Below, piece by piece: positions 27,291 to 36,690 of a stretch of 64,000 nucleotides of DNA. The notes below the pieces were generated by a model. That model had not been told where the DNA came from, made no database searches, and saw only the letters and a program-made list of their open reading frames with translations. This DNA comes from an uncultured Rikenellaceae bacterium (GTDB taxonomy: Bacteria > Bacteroidota > Bacteroidia > Bacteroidales > Rikenellaceae). How positions within the stretch are numbered: the first letter of the stretch is position 1; every line of letters starts with the position of its first letter. The stretch covers positions 1 through 64,000 of the forward strand of contig CAJTLO010000008.1 of the NCBI GenBank assembly GCA_910577285.1, given 5' to 3'. The translations under genes and the position numbers were made by a program.

Positions 27291-28367
27291 ATGGCGAAAG
27301 GGAGCGGAAAGACCACATTCAAAGACACGGTAGCCGCCTACGAGCGGCTGCGCCGGGAGATCGCCGGGGGCACCTACGCTCCCGTCTACCTGCTCATGGG
27401 CGAAGAGGGCTACTTCATCGACCGCATCGCCGACCTGCTGGCCGGCTCGGTACTCACCGAGGCCGAACGGGACTTCAACCAGATCGTGGTCTACGGTAAG
27501 GACACCGACGAGGGCACCATCATCAACTACGCCCGCCAGATGCCCATGATGGGGCGTTACGAGGTCATCATCGTCAAGGAGGCGCAGTCGCTGCGCAAAC
27601 CCGAGCAACTCTCCCTCTACACGGCGGCCCCTTCGCCATCGACCATTCTCGTCATCTGCTACAAGGGCAAGAGCCTCGACAAACGCACGCAACTCTACAA
27701 ACACATCGCCCAAAAGGGAGAGGTGCTCGAGTCGGTGCGTCCGCGCGACTACGAGATCACGGCCTGGCTGGGCGACTTCGTCAAGTCGAAGGGGTGCGGC
27801 ATCGACCCCAAAGCACTGGGCATGCTCACCGACCACCTCGGCACCGACATCGCCCGTATATCCAACGAGCTGAACAAGCTGCTCACCTACCTGCCCGAGG
27901 GCACGAAGCAGATCACCGCGCAGCACATCGAGGACAACATAGGCATCAGCAAGGACTTCAACAACTTCGAACTGACGAAGGCCGTCTCGGAAAAGAACAT
28001 GGCCCGCGCCATGCTCATCGCCGACCACTTCCGGCGCAACCCGAAAGACAACCCGCTCACGGTGACGATCAGCGCCCTCTTCACCCATTTCCAGCGCATC
28101 TTCATCGTCAACTACAAACGATGGGAGGTCCGTCACAAGAACACCCCTCCCCCCTCGGACGCCGAACTGAGCGCCCTGCTGAAGCTCCCCAACCCCTTTT
28201 TCCTCAACGAATACAAACAGGCCGCCACGCTCTATCCCAACCGCAAGGTATTCCACATTCTCGGACTGTTGCGCGAATACGACATGCGCAGCAAGGGTAT
28301 CGGAGGCGTTTCCCAGGACGAGAACGAACTGTTGCGGGAACTGCTCCTCAAGATCTTCATGGCATGA
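27291..28367 (+). CDS. holA: DNA polymerase III subunit delta
   Basis: A 358-residue HolA, the clamp-loader subunit that opens the beta clamp. N-terminal VYLLMGEEGYFIDRIADLL is the clamp-contact region, and LLVICYKGK-like and GTDIARISNELNKLL segments form the AAA+ lid and collar parts. The length is normal. The stop overlaps the next start as ATGA (28364-28367). Confidence 0.9.
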   Translation: MAKGSGKTTFKDTVAAYERLRREIAGGTYAPVYLLMGEEGYFIDRIADLLAGSVLTEAERDFNQIVVYGKDTDEGTIINYARQMPMMGRYEVIIVKEAQSLRKPEQLSLYTAAPSPSTILVICYKGKSLDKRTQLYKHIAQKGEVLESVRPRDYEITAWLGDFVKSKGCGIDPKALGMLTDHLGTDIARISNELNKLLTYLPEGTKQITAQHIEDNIGISKDFNNFELTKAVSEKNMARAMLIADHFRRNPKDNPLTVTISALFTHFQRIFIVNYKRWEVRHKNTPPPSDAELSALLKLPNPFFLNEYKQAATLYPNRKVFHILGLLREYDMRSKGIGGVSQDENELLRELLLKIFMA

Positions 28368-29197
28368 GCCCCACACCGCACATACTCCTCAACGGCACCC
28401 TCTGCGACGGTCGGCAAGGAGATCCCGCCCCGGAAAGGCTCCTGCACGACAACTACATCCATGCCACGGTGAACACCGCAGCCCACCGGGCGCTCCACCT
28501 CAACAAACACCTCGCCTACGCCGCCGCATCCTACAGCAAGCTCTACGGCTCGGCGCCGCAATTCGACGCGGCACGCCTGCGCGAACACATAGCGGCCCTG
28601 CTGGATGCCGACCGCATGCCGCGACTGGGCAACATCGTCCGCCTCTACCTGCTGCCCCCGCAACGGAACGGCACCTCGGCGCCCGACCTGCTGCTTTCGG
28701 TCGACCACTCCACCATTTACCGCGGTTACGAGCTGGCGAGCATCCGCCCCAAAGCGGTGCTGACCAATTACGAAATCCCTTTCTGCGGTCACCGCACCGC
28801 CGTTTCGCTCACCACCTCGCGCTACATGCAGGCATTCGCCGAACGTTCCGGATGCCACGTCGCCCTGCATTGCAACCGGGCCGGATACCTGGTGTCGTGC
28901 GGCGAATACCCCGTTTTCCTCGCCCGCGACGGCGTCCTCTTCACCCCGCCCGCCGAAACGTTTGCCGCCTGCACCGAACGCGACCTGATGTTCCGGGCCT
29001 GCTCCTTGGCGGGCATCCCCGTCACGGAACGCCCCATCGCCGCCTCGGAGCTCCCCGATGCCGACGAGCTGATGGTATTCAACCACACGGGACTCCAAAG
29101 CCTCCTCTCCTTGGGGAACTACTACTTCTACAACCTGCTCGCGCTACGCATCGAAAAGGTGCTCGGCACCCTCACCGAAGAGGGATTGCAGCTCTGA
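28364..29197 (+). CDS. Class IV aminotransferase-like protein lacking the catalytic lysine
   Basis: A 277-residue protein of the branched-chain aminotransferase/4-amino-4-deoxychorismate lyase fold. The N-terminal HILLNGTLCDG and the later GYLVSCGEYPVFLARDGVLF and FTPPAETFAACTERDL fit the fold. At the place of the PLP-binding lysine (KT in active enzymes) the sequence reads CGHRTAV, with Arg144, and the usual glutamate of the TEG motif is absent (VSCGE). It is therefore probably not a PLP transaminase. The ATG overlaps the holA stop, so it is coupled to holA. Other roles cannot be told. Confidence 0.7.
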   Translation: MSPTPHILLNGTLCDGRQGDPAPERLLHDNYIHATVNTAAHRALHLNKHLAYAAASYSKLYGSAPQFDAARLREHIAALLDADRMPRLGNIVRLYLLPPQRNGTSAPDLLLSVDHSTIYRGYELASIRPKAVLTNYEIPFCGHRTAVSLTTSRYMQAFAERSGCHVALHCNRAGYLVSCGEYPVFLARDGVLFTPPAETFAACTERDLMFRACSLAGIPVTERPIAASELPDADELMVFNHTGLQSLLSLGNYYFYNLLALRIEKVLGTLTEEGLQL

Positions 29198-29768
29198 CCG
29201 CCCCGCCTCCGCGACACGCTCTGCACCCCGACGCACCCCGCGAAGCGGCTACGGCGAGCTGCCGGGCCCCGACGCCCCTTCGCCGACGCACCCAGTCCTA
29301 CCTGCAACAGGGGCGGCCGATGCCGTACCCCGACACGAACCGCCCCGGACAACGGACAACGCGACCGTGTATCGCATGCGTCCGGAACGCGACCGTACGA
29401 GGTCCCCGCACGAGAAACGAAGCCCCCGCCCGCACCTCCTCCCCGACACCGTGCACGAAACCGGAACGGCGCATCGGCACCCACTTCAATATTCCGGACA
29501 CACCTTGCCCAAACAATCCTCCGAAGGGCATGCTAATCCGCCGCAAAAAACTCTCCTACAAACAACCACAAGGAAGAAAGAAGATCCGAAAAACACCGAA
29601 AAGAGGCCGCCCGACGCACTGCGGGACGACCTCTTGTCATTGTATCGGGATGCAACGTCCGGCACCGGGCGACGCCCCCCCCGAACGAGGAGGCGCACTG
29701 GCGCCACACTGCCGAATCTCGAGGAATCAGGCACGCGAGAGCAAAGCGCCGCCCCCGGCCCGCGCCGC
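29198..29768. other. Intergenic stretch between convergent genes
   Basis: About 570 bases of GC-rich sequence without a convincing gene. It contains the hairpin at 29601-29635 that fits a terminator for the M23 peptidase gene on the minus strand, and an 8-C run at 29675-29682. Open frames here run unbroken into other genes' antisense strands and look like composition artefacts. Confidence 0.5.
29597..29635 (-). terminator. Probable terminator of the M23 peptidase gene
   Basis: AAGAGG/CCTCTT and CCCG/CGGG form an interrupted stem; on the minus strand it is followed by TTTTCGG. It lies about 130 bases past the peptidase stop. Confidence 0.5.
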
Positions 29769-31523
29769 TCAGCGGTAATAACTCCCCTTGTACACGGCCG
29801 TATTGCCGACACCGTCCTTCACCCGAAGCTCCACTTCGTGCCGACGCCCCGTACCGCTCACTTCGTCGTCGAAGTAGTGGTAGAGCATTCCGTGCACCGT
29901 ATCGTGTTCGAGCATCACCCACTTTCCGTCCACCGTGGCGGAATAGGAGGCTACTCCGGAGAAATCGTCGCTTATCCGGAACCCGATGCGCCGTTCGCCG
30001 GAGAGGTCGGCCCCCGACCGGAACGACGGAGCGATGGTCGGTTTCACCGTATCGGCCGCAGCGCACCACACCCCGAAAAGGGAGGCCCGGCCCGTCACCG
30101 CACCGTCGGCATACTTGGCGGCAGAGGCGGCAAGCCTCCCCTTGTCGGTCAGCCGGGCGATCACGACCTTATCGCGCAGCTCCTCCGGCACATCCGCCCG
30201 GAACGAGAGGACCACGGGTGCCTGAAGAGGCACCGACGCCCGATGAACGGCATAGAAATCCGAGAGGATACGCGTCCCCTTCCCCACGCTTACCGCCGGA
30301 GGCGAGGCCAGCTTCCGCTGCTCATAGAAAAGGGATTCGTAGAGCGCCCCGGCAGGAATCGTCACTTTCAAGCCGTCGGTCGTCCGGGCGTAGTGGCGTC
30401 GGAAATCCACCGCCTCGGCCGACGTCGGGATGCTGACGGTGGCCCCCGCCGCCGACGGATCGTAGGTCACGGGAAAGGTCAGCACCGCCCTGTTACCGCT
30501 GTCGTCCACCACTTCGATCCGCACCCGTTCGATTCCCGAGGCGGGGTCTATCAGGCCGCGATCCACCGCATGCGGGTAGAAAGGCATCGCCCCCTCGTTC
30601 AGCACGGCCAACCGGAACACATCGTTGGAGGTGGCACCGTTCAGCACGTAATCCGAAACCACCTTGGCGAAATGATTCTCCCCGAAGGTAAAGCCGTCCA
30701 TCAGGTACTCCACGTGCGGCTCGCCGTCCACCGAAAGGGCGATGCGATAGGCGGCCATCGAACCGTTCACGTCGTTCTTGCGATCCATCGTCTCCACGCA
30801 GAAATAGCCCCGGCCCGGCAACACCATGGGGGCGGCCAACGTATAACGGGCATCGCCCTCCGCGACCGTAGCGGCCTTGGCGACAAGGGTGTGCACGGGA
30901 ACGCCCGTGAGCGTATCCACCAGGTAGTAGCTGACGCCGAAAATCCGGGGAGGCAGATCGTCCTTCACCCGGTAGTACCCTCGGCCGATGGGATTCACCG
31001 TCCGCTGCGACGCCCCTTCGCGTATCTCGAAGTGGAGATGCGGCCCGAACGAATTGCCCGAGTTGCCCGACAGGCCGATCACCTCGCCTCTCTTCACGGG
31101 GAAACGGCCCGCCGCGGGAAAGAGGTCTATATCGTTGCGCTGCTGCCGGTACCGCTCACTGCGCACATACTCCTCCACCTCCGGGGTGAACTTGCTGAGG
31201 TGACCGTAGACCGAGATATTGCCGTCGGGGTGCGCCACATAGACCACATTGCCATACCCGTAAGGCTTCACGCCGATCCGGTAGATCTGCCCGTCTTCGA
31301 TGGCGAGTACCTTCTTGCCCTCGACGCCCCCGGTACGGAAGTCGACACCCGAATGGAAACGGGTGGAACGGAGCTTCCCGAAATTGGAGGAGCTCTGCAA
31401 TACCGAAATTCCGAGCGGAATTCCGTAATCCTGCGCACAGGCACCGCCGTCCGGCAGCGCCGCTCCGACCGCTACCGCAGCGAAAACCGACAACCATTTT
31501 CTGAAAATAATCGAAACATTCAT
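29769..31523 (-). CDS. M23 family peptidase (murein endopeptidase-like), secreted
   Basis: A 584-residue exported protein with a signal peptide (1-30) ending CAQ. The M23 domain (about 35-185) has both zinc motifs: HSGVD with His57 and Asp61, and HLH at 162-164, so it should be an active metallopeptidase. The C-terminal ~400 residues are beta-rich Ig-like modules (VRIEVVDDSGNRAV, then GVASYSATVDGKWVMLEHD) with no known catalytic motif, perhaps for wall or protein binding. This long architecture is common in Bacteroidota. Expected place is the periplasm, acting on peptidoglycan cross-links. Confidence 0.88.
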   Translation of the reverse strand: MNVSIIFRKWLSVFAAVAVGAALPDGGACAQDYGIPLGISVLQSSSNFGKLRSTRFHSGVDFRTGGVEGKKVLAIEDGQIYRIGVKPYGYGNVVYVAHPDGNISVYGHLSKFTPEVEEYVRSERYRQQRNDIDLFPAAGRFPVKRGEVIGLSGNSGNSFGPHLHFEIREGASQRTVNPIGRGYYRVKDDLPPRIFGVSYYLVDTLTGVPVHTLVAKAATVAEGDARYTLAAPMVLPGRGYFCVETMDRKNDVNGSMAAYRIALSVDGEPHVEYLMDGFTFGENHFAKVVSDYVLNGATSNDVFRLAVLNEGAMPFYPHAVDRGLIDPASGIERVRIEVVDDSGNRAVLTFPVTYDPSAAGATVSIPTSAEAVDFRRHYARTTDGLKVTIPAGALYESLFYEQRKLASPPAVSVGKGTRILSDFYAVHRASVPLQAPVVLSFRADVPEELRDKVVIARLTDKGRLAASAAKYADGAVTGRASLFGVWCAAADTVKPTIAPSFRSGADLSGERRIGFRISDDFSGVASYSATVDGKWVMLEHDTVHGMLYHYFDDEVSGTGRRHEVELRVKDGVGNTAVYKGSYYR

Positions 31524-31743
31524 CTTGCTATCTTTTTCTCGTTTCTATCTCTCTCCCGTTCGACCCGCCCCTGCGGGCAGGCGCCTTCACGACACACCAC
31601 CGGCCGGTCGGCCCCCGAACGGCAAGCTCCCCTTTCGGCCCGCCGGCATCCCGCCTCAACCGCACGGGAAGCGCACCGCTCCGCAACTTGCTTCCGACGC
31701 GCTCCCGCCACGCAAGCGTTCCGCCACGGACCGCAACAACGGC

Positions 31744-32271
31744 TCACTCCTCCTCTTCGTCGGCACCCCGTCGTTGCAGGGCCCGCGAGGCCGCCTCCAC
31801 GACGGCATCGTAGTCGTAGCCGCGGGAGAGGCCGAAACGGACGAGTTTTCCTTTCATTTCATATACCGTGCCCGAAAGCCCCCTGAGCTTACGGTCGAGC
31901 AACTCCTGCAACCGATCGGCCATCCCCTCGGCCCGATACTCCTGCGCGAGAGCCTCTTCGGCCACGGCCGGGGCGATCCCCTTGGCACGCAGCCCCGCCC
32001 GCACCTTATGGATTCCCCATCCGGCCAACGAAGCCTTTTCGCGCACATACGCAGCGGCAAAACGCCTGTCGTCTATGAATCCCGCCTGGCAAAGGCGCTG
32101 CAACACCCGCTCCCTGTCGGCTTCCGGCACATTCCACCGTCGCATGAGCCGCATCGCATCGCCGCTGGAACGCTCCGCCCGCGCCGCATAACGCATCAGC
32201 CCCGACAACGCCTCCTCGGCACTCCTGGCCCGCTTCACACGCTCAGGATACTCTTCCCTCTCTTTTTCCAT
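31744..32271 (-). CDS. recX: Regulatory protein RecX
   Basis: A 175-residue RecX made of three-helix repeats: LMRRWNVPEADRERVLQRL, then AGFIDDRRFAAAYVREK (the conserved FIDD.RFA motif) and GWGIHKVRAGLRAKGI. RecX binds the RecA filament and limits recombination. It ends in acidic residues (GADEEEE). Three bases separate it from prmC upstream. Confidence 0.88.
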   Translation of the reverse strand: MEKEREEYPERVKRARSAEEALSGLMRYAARAERSSGDAMRLMRRWNVPEADRERVLQRLCQAGFIDDRRFAAAYVREKASLAGWGIHKVRAGLRAKGIAPAVAEEALAQEYRAEGMADRLQELLDRKLRGLSGTVYEMKGKLVRFGLSRGYDYDAVVEAASRALQRRGADEEEE

Positions 32272-32274
32272 CGC

Positions 32275-33138
32275 TCACCTCTTCACGCACTGCACCATCC
32301 GCGGTCGGCCGTTCATATCGTGCCGGCACTCCACATCGACGAATCCGCCCTCCGCGAGGAGCCGGCAAACGCCCTCGGCAAAATCTTCATGTATCTCGAA
32401 AAAGAGTCTTCCTCCGGGCACCAGCAACCGCGCGGCCTTGCGTCCGATCTCGCGATAGAAAAGCAGCGGATCGGCATCCTCCACGAAAAGCGCTTCGGCA
32501 GGCTCGTACAACCGCACGTTGTCGCGCATGAGCGCATACTCCGAACGCGGGATGTAGGGGGGATTGGACACGATCGTATCGTACCGGTCGCGCGGCAAGG
32601 CCGCCGCGAACGTCCCGTAGGGGGCCGTCGCATCGGCACGGACCAGACGCAACGTCACGCCGTTCGCCGCCGCATTCGCCGCCGCAAAATCCAGCGCCTG
32701 CGGCGAGATGTCCGCCGCATCGACCGTGGAAGCGACCAGCAACCGCGCCAACGCCACGGCAATGGCACCGCTTCCGGTCCCCACGTCCAGCAGGCGCACC
32801 CCTTCGCGGCCGGCATACTCCGCCGCAATCCATTGCACGAGCTCCTCCGTTTCGGGACGGGGTATCAACACCCCTTCCCCGACGCGGAACGGCATTCCGT
32901 AGAACTCCGTCCGCCCGGTCACATACTGCAAGGGGACATGCGCGGCGATCCGCCGGCACGCCTCCTCCAACCGCTCTCCGTCGCACACGACCTCCGCACC
33001 GGGATCGGTCACGGCCTCCGCCCGGCGGAAGCCGCAAAAACATTCGGCCACCTCGAAGGCAATGGCACGCGCCTCGCCCGCCGTGTAGGCATCGGGCACG
33101 GCACGGCGTATCTTCTCCAAAATCTCTCTGCGTTGCAT
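32275..33138 (-). CDS. prmC: Release factor glutamine methyltransferase
   Basis: A 287-residue PrmC (HemK), which methylates the GGQ glutamine of release factors. The helical N-terminal domain (1-80) is followed by the AdoMet site LLDVGTGSGAIAVALARL and the catalytic NPPY in TIVSNPPYIPRSEY. RPETEELVQWI is a further family signature. It is likely co-transcribed with recX. Confidence 0.93.
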   Translation of the reverse strand: MQRREILEKIRRAVPDAYTAGEARAIAFEVAECFCGFRRAEAVTDPGAEVVCDGERLEEACRRIAAHVPLQYVTGRTEFYGMPFRVGEGVLIPRPETEELVQWIAAEYAGREGVRLLDVGTGSGAIAVALARLLVASTVDAADISPQALDFAAANAAANGVTLRLVRADATAPYGTFAAALPRDRYDTIVSNPPYIPRSEYALMRDNVRLYEPAEALFVEDADPLLFYREIGRKAARLLVPGGRLFFEIHEDFAEGVCRLLAEGGFVDVECRHDMNGRPRMVQCVKR

Positions 33139-33240
33139 TCTCCGTCAAAATTACGCAAACGGCACCGAAAATCCAACCGGCCCACACCCGCACAGGCTTC
33201 TCGCCGCACCCGCGCGGGCCCGCTCCCTCCGCCTCCGGCA

Positions 33241-33272
33241 TTTGTCCGTCCGCCATTTTATCGCTACTTTTG
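33241..33272 (+). promoter_or_regulatory. Bacteroidota-type promoter of a small membrane protein gene
   Basis: TTTG (33241-33244), a 20-base spacer and TACTTTTG (33265-33272) fit the consensus. The ATG is 17 bases downstream of the -7 box. Confidence 0.7.
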
Positions 33273-33289
33273 CGAAAACACCGCCGATC

Positions 33290-33490
33290 ATGCCAAGACA
33301 ACTCACGCCGGAAGAACTGGAGATCATCCGGCAGACCGAAAGGGAAGGTGCCGAGCTCGCCGAACGGGAACAAGGCCGAAACGGGGCGCAGGGAACCCTG
33401 CGTCGCATCGAGGGCATCCTGCTCTTTGCCGCCGTCTTCGCCGCCTTCGTATGCATCGCCTGCTTCGTACTGAGCGCCACGGCGAAATAA
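33290..33490 (+). CDS. Small single-pass membrane protein, unknown function
   Basis: A 66-residue protein. Residues 1-36 are charged and helical (LTPEELEIIRQTEREGAELA); residues 39-60 are one membrane helix (IEGILLFAAVFAAFVCIACF). The start at 33290 is chosen because a consensus promoter lies just upstream and an ATG at 33242 would be inside that promoter. It has its own promoter and terminator, so it is a real transcription unit. No family recognised. Confidence 0.65.
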   Translation: MPRQLTPEELEIIRQTEREGAELAEREQGRNGAQGTLRRIEGILLFAAVFAAFVCIACFVLSATAK

Positions 33491-33507
33491 GTCCCCGTCC
33501 CTGCATA

Positions 33508-33543
33508 CGAAGAGGGCACGCAACGAATTGCGTGCCCTCTTCG
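33508..33543. terminator. Bidirectional terminator between convergent genes
   Basis: A perfect 16-bp stem, CGAAGAGGGCACGCAA (33508-33523) and its complement (33528-33543), with a CGAA loop. It lies between the small membrane protein gene (+) and the pseudouridine synthase gene (-). Confidence 0.8.
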
Positions 33544-33562
33544 ATTTATGAATCCGGTTCGG

Positions 33563-35164
33563 CTACTCGTACTGTCCCGAACGCAGCGCCTGCACCTCCC
33601 GCGGGGTGAGGAAACGCCATTCGCCGCGTTTGAGCCGCTGTTTGGTCAATCCGGCGAAATAGACCCTGTCGAGCTTCGTGACCTTATAGCCCAGGTGTTC
33701 GAACATGCGTCGCACGATACGGTTGCGGCCAGAGTGAATCTCGATGCCTATCTCGGTCTTCTTGGTCCCCACGTAGCTCACCGCATCGGCATGGATCTCC
33801 CCGTCATCGAGTTCGAATCCCTGCACCAGCGCATCCATGTCGGCACGCGTGAGCGGCTTATCCAACGACACCTGATACACCTTCTTCTTCTCGTAGGAGG
33901 GGTGCATCAGCTTCTTCGCCATGTCGCCGTCGTTGGTGATGAGCAACACGCCCAGACTGTTCTTGTCCAGGCGCCCCACCGGATAGACCCTTTCGCGGCA
34001 ACCCTCCTTCAGAAGCTCCATCACCGTCTTGTCGGCGTGAGGGTCCTCCACCGACGTCACATACCCTTTGGGCTTGTTCATCACGATATAGACCTTGCGC
34101 TCGTTGCGGATGACATTGCCGTTGAAACGGATCTCGTCCTCCTGCGACACCTTGGCTCCGAGTTCGGTCACCACCAGCCCGTTGACCGACACCACGCCCG
34201 ACTGGATGAACTCGTCGGCCTCGCGGCGCGAGCAGATGCCCGACATGGCGATGTAGCGGTTGAGCCGGATCTTGTCCTCGATGACCGGCGCGGGAAACGT
34301 GGGATAGTGCTCCGAATCGAATTTGGGCGCACCGGGACGCTTACCTGCCGGCCGCCGGTCGTTCTGCCGACCGCCGTATCCGCCGCCCCGTGTGGCGTAG
34401 GGTCTCTCGCCGTAGCTCTTCCGCTCGCCCGAAGGACGCTCGCCGTAAGGACGATTTTCGCCACCGGCATAATGCCTGTCGCCCCCGGCGGAACGGCCGT
34501 AGGGTTTGCCGCCTTCGCGCTCTCCGTAACCGCGACCCGCACCGCGTTCGCCCTCTTCACGGCCCTCACGCGGCGCATAACGCTCCGAACGACCCTCCTG
34601 CGGACGGTCGCCATACCGGCCGCCCGACTCGCCGTACGAACGACGGTATCCGCCTTCACGGCCCTCACCCCCTTCGGCCGTGCGGAACGTATCGCGACGC
34701 GCCGAGCCCAGGGGACGGTTATGTTCATCGAAATTGGGGTTATAGGATTTGCGACGAGGCTCTCCTTCGCCGGCCCCCTCCTGCGGCCGACGCGGGGCGC
34801 CATACGTCCGATTGCCGTACTCGCTCCGGTGACCGTAGCGACCGGAACCGCTCCCCTCTCCGTTGCGGTCGTACGGTTTCCGCTCGCGATGCTGCCAGTC
34901 GCCTTCCGTCCGGCTGCGCTCCTGCTCGCCGCCTTCGTGCGACGCCGCACCACGGTAGCCGTAAGAACGCCTCTCCCCGCCGTAACGGGAGTTCTCGCGG
35001 GAAAAGCCTCCGTCCCGGTGACGCTCGGTCCGCTCACCGGCTGCCGCATCCTCCGTCCGCGGCCTTCTGTCTTTCACAAATGCCTTATAGGCAGGCTGTC
35101 CCTCCTGCGAACCATCCGTATCTTCCCGATGAGGACGGCCATCCCTGTTTCCGAAATCTTTCAT
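33563..35164 (-). CDS. rRNA pseudouridine synthase (RluB/RsuA family) with long disordered N-terminus
   Basis: A 533-residue protein. Residues 1-290 are low-complexity and rich in Arg, Gly, Tyr, Glu and Ser (repeats such as ERRSYGYRG, GGYRRSYGES, GERPSGERKSYGERPY). The enzyme follows: an S4 RNA-binding domain (about 298-345; LNRYIAMSGICSRREADEFI) and a catalytic domain with GRLDKNSLGVLLITNDG, where Asp400 is the nucleophile. RluB-type enzymes modify 23S rRNA. The tail resembles RGG-type RNA-binding extensions and might aid ribosome assembly or phase separation, which is inference. The C-terminus is short and ends soon after the core. Confidence 0.88.
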   Translation of the reverse strand: MKDFGNRDGRPHREDTDGSQEGQPAYKAFVKDRRPRTEDAAAGERTERHRDGGFSRENSRYGGERRSYGYRGAASHEGGEQERSRTEGDWQHRERKPYDRNGEGSGSGRYGHRSEYGNRTYGAPRRPQEGAGEGEPRRKSYNPNFDEHNRPLGSARRDTFRTAEGGEGREGGYRRSYGESGGRYGDRPQEGRSERYAPREGREEGERGAGRGYGEREGGKPYGRSAGGDRHYAGGENRPYGERPSGERKSYGERPYATRGGGYGGRQNDRRPAGKRPGAPKFDSEHYPTFPAPVIEDKIRLNRYIAMSGICSRREADEFIQSGVVSVNGLVVTELGAKVSQEDEIRFNGNVIRNERKVYIVMNKPKGYVTSVEDPHADKTVMELLKEGCRERVYPVGRLDKNSLGVLLITNDGDMAKKLMHPSYEKKKVYQVSLDKPLTRADMDALVQGFELDDGEIHADAVSYVGTKKTEIGIEIHSGRNRIVRRMFEHLGYKVTKLDRVYFAGLTKQRLKRGEWRFLTPREVQALRSGQYE

Positions 35165-35192
35165 TATTTAAGTATTAATACCATACAGGCAA

Positions 35193-35200
35193 CAAATGTA
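35193..35200 (-). promoter_or_regulatory. Possible -7 box for the pseudouridine synthase gene
   Basis: Minus strand TACATTTG fits TAnnTTTG and lies about 30 bases before the start. A -33 element is not evident. Confidence 0.35.
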
Positions 35201-35256
35201 ACGCATTTTTCATACTTTTACGTCTCTCTATCCGATTTGTTCACTATAAAACGACT

Positions 35257-36444
35257 ATGAAATACGACTTCGACCACATCGTAGACCGCCGCGGGAGCGG
35301 ATGCGTCAAATACGACGACCGATCGGCTTTCGGCAATGCCGACATTATCCCGCTGTGGATAGCCGACATGGACTTCGAGGCCCCCGACTTCATCTGCGAT
35401 GCCATCGCCCGCCGCGCCGCTCACCGCGTATTCGGATACGGCATGCGCAGCGAATCCTACTACCGCGCGATCATGAGCTGGGTAAAACGTCGCAACGGTT
35501 GGGATATCGACGGCAACTGGCTCGATTTCACACCGGGCGTGGTAGCCGGTTTCGTCTTCGCCCTGCGGGCCCTCTCGGCCCCCGGCGACGGGATCGTCAT
35601 CATGCCTCCGGTCTATCCGCCGTTCGCCGCCCAGATAAAAGCCAACGACCGACGGGTGGTGGAGAACCCCCTCGTTCCCGAAGCGGGAAACTACCGCATC
35701 GACTTCGACGACCTCGACCGCAAACTGGAACAGGCGACGGTACTCCTGCTCTGCAACCCCCACAATCCCACCGGACGCGTATTCACCACGCAAGAACTGA
35801 CCCGGATAGCCGCCTTGTGCCGCAAACACGGAGTCCACATCGTGAGCGACGAAATCCACTCCGACCTGGTATTCGCTCCCGGCCGCCACACCCACATCGG
35901 GGCCCTGTGCACCGAAGGACAAAAGTGCATCACCCTGATCGCTCCCACCAAAACCTTCAACATCGCGGGACTCTCCACCTCGACCGCGATCACCCCCGAT
36001 CCTGCGGCTCGGCAGGCGCTGCGGACGGAACTGGGCCGCTACCATGTCGAACAGGGCAACGTCTTCGGTACGGCGGCACTCATCGCAGCCTACAACGACG
36101 GGGAGGAGTGGCTCGACCAGATGCTCGAGTACGTGCACGCCAACATGGAGTTCGCCCTCCGGTTTTTCCGAGAGCGTCTTCCGCAGATCGAGGCACACAT
36201 TCCCGAAGGCACCTACCTCCTGTGGCTCGACCTGCGCGGCCTGGGCATGGAACACGAAGAACTGCTCCGCTTCATGGCCCACGAAGCCGGTGTGGGACTC
36301 AACGACGGCAGCGCCTTCGGGCCGCAGGGCCGCGGCTTCATGCGCATGAACATGGCCACCTCCCGGGCCCTCATCGAGCAGGCCCTCCGTCAAATAGAGA
36401 CGGCCTGGAAAGCGAGAGAGACGGAACGGGCGCAAGAGCGATAG
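35257..36444 (+). CDS. PatB/MalY-type aminotransferase (C-S lyase)
   Basis: A 395-residue fold-type I PLP enzyme of the MalY/PatB group. The N-terminus YDFDHIVDRRGSGCVKYD and PLWIADMDFEAP are signatures of this group. NPHNPTGRV is the PLP-contact Asn motif, SDEIHSDL carries the Asp/His, and APTKTFNIAG has the PLP lysine (Lys232). Such enzymes cleave cystathionine or cysteine to pyruvate, ammonia and a thiol or sulfide. The exact substrate is not determined. Confidence 0.88.
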   Translation: MKYDFDHIVDRRGSGCVKYDDRSAFGNADIIPLWIADMDFEAPDFICDAIARRAAHRVFGYGMRSESYYRAIMSWVKRRNGWDIDGNWLDFTPGVVAGFVFALRALSAPGDGIVIMPPVYPPFAAQIKANDRRVVENPLVPEAGNYRIDFDDLDRKLEQATVLLLCNPHNPTGRVFTTQELTRIAALCRKHGVHIVSDEIHSDLVFAPGRHTHIGALCTEGQKCITLIAPTKTFNIAGLSTSTAITPDPAARQALRTELGRYHVEQGNVFGTAALIAAYNDGEEWLDQMLEYVHANMEFALRFFRERLPQIEAHIPEGTYLLWLDLRGLGMEHEELLRFMAHEAGVGLNDGSAFGPQGRGFMRMNMATSRALIEQALRQIETAWKARETERAQER

Positions 36445-36690
36445 CCTCCGGCCGCCCTTCCGGGCCTCGTCGGGCGGAAACTTTCGCCTCACGAGGGATT
36501 GCCGTGCCTTCCGCCCCGACACACTACGACAAAACAACAAACTGAAAGAAAACACATTACACCGCCACAATCATCCGCCCTGCATAAAAAACGCAAGGAA
36601 TATCTCTTTTCCCTTTGCAGTTTCGGAAATACTCCTTATATTTGCAGCGTCTTTAAAGGACCGAAGGTCTTGTCGAAGGACAAACGGAAT
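36445..36690. other. Intergenic stretch before tRNA-Lys
   Basis: About 250 bases holding no gene. The second half becomes AT-rich and contains the tRNA promoter at 36614-36644. Confidence 0.6.
36614..36644 (+). promoter_or_regulatory. Bacteroidota-type promoter of tRNA-Lys
   Basis: TTTG (36614-36617), a 19-base spacer and TATATTTG (36637-36644): an exact match to the consensus, 46 bases before the tRNA. Confidence 0.8.

Noticed and set aside
29675-29682. 8-C run as a second phase-variable tract
   Set aside because: It lies between genes with no promoter or frame that it would control.
29367-31886. 839-codon + strand frame opposite the M23 peptidase
   Set aside because: No domain or start signal; the minus-strand gene has both zinc motifs and a signal peptide.
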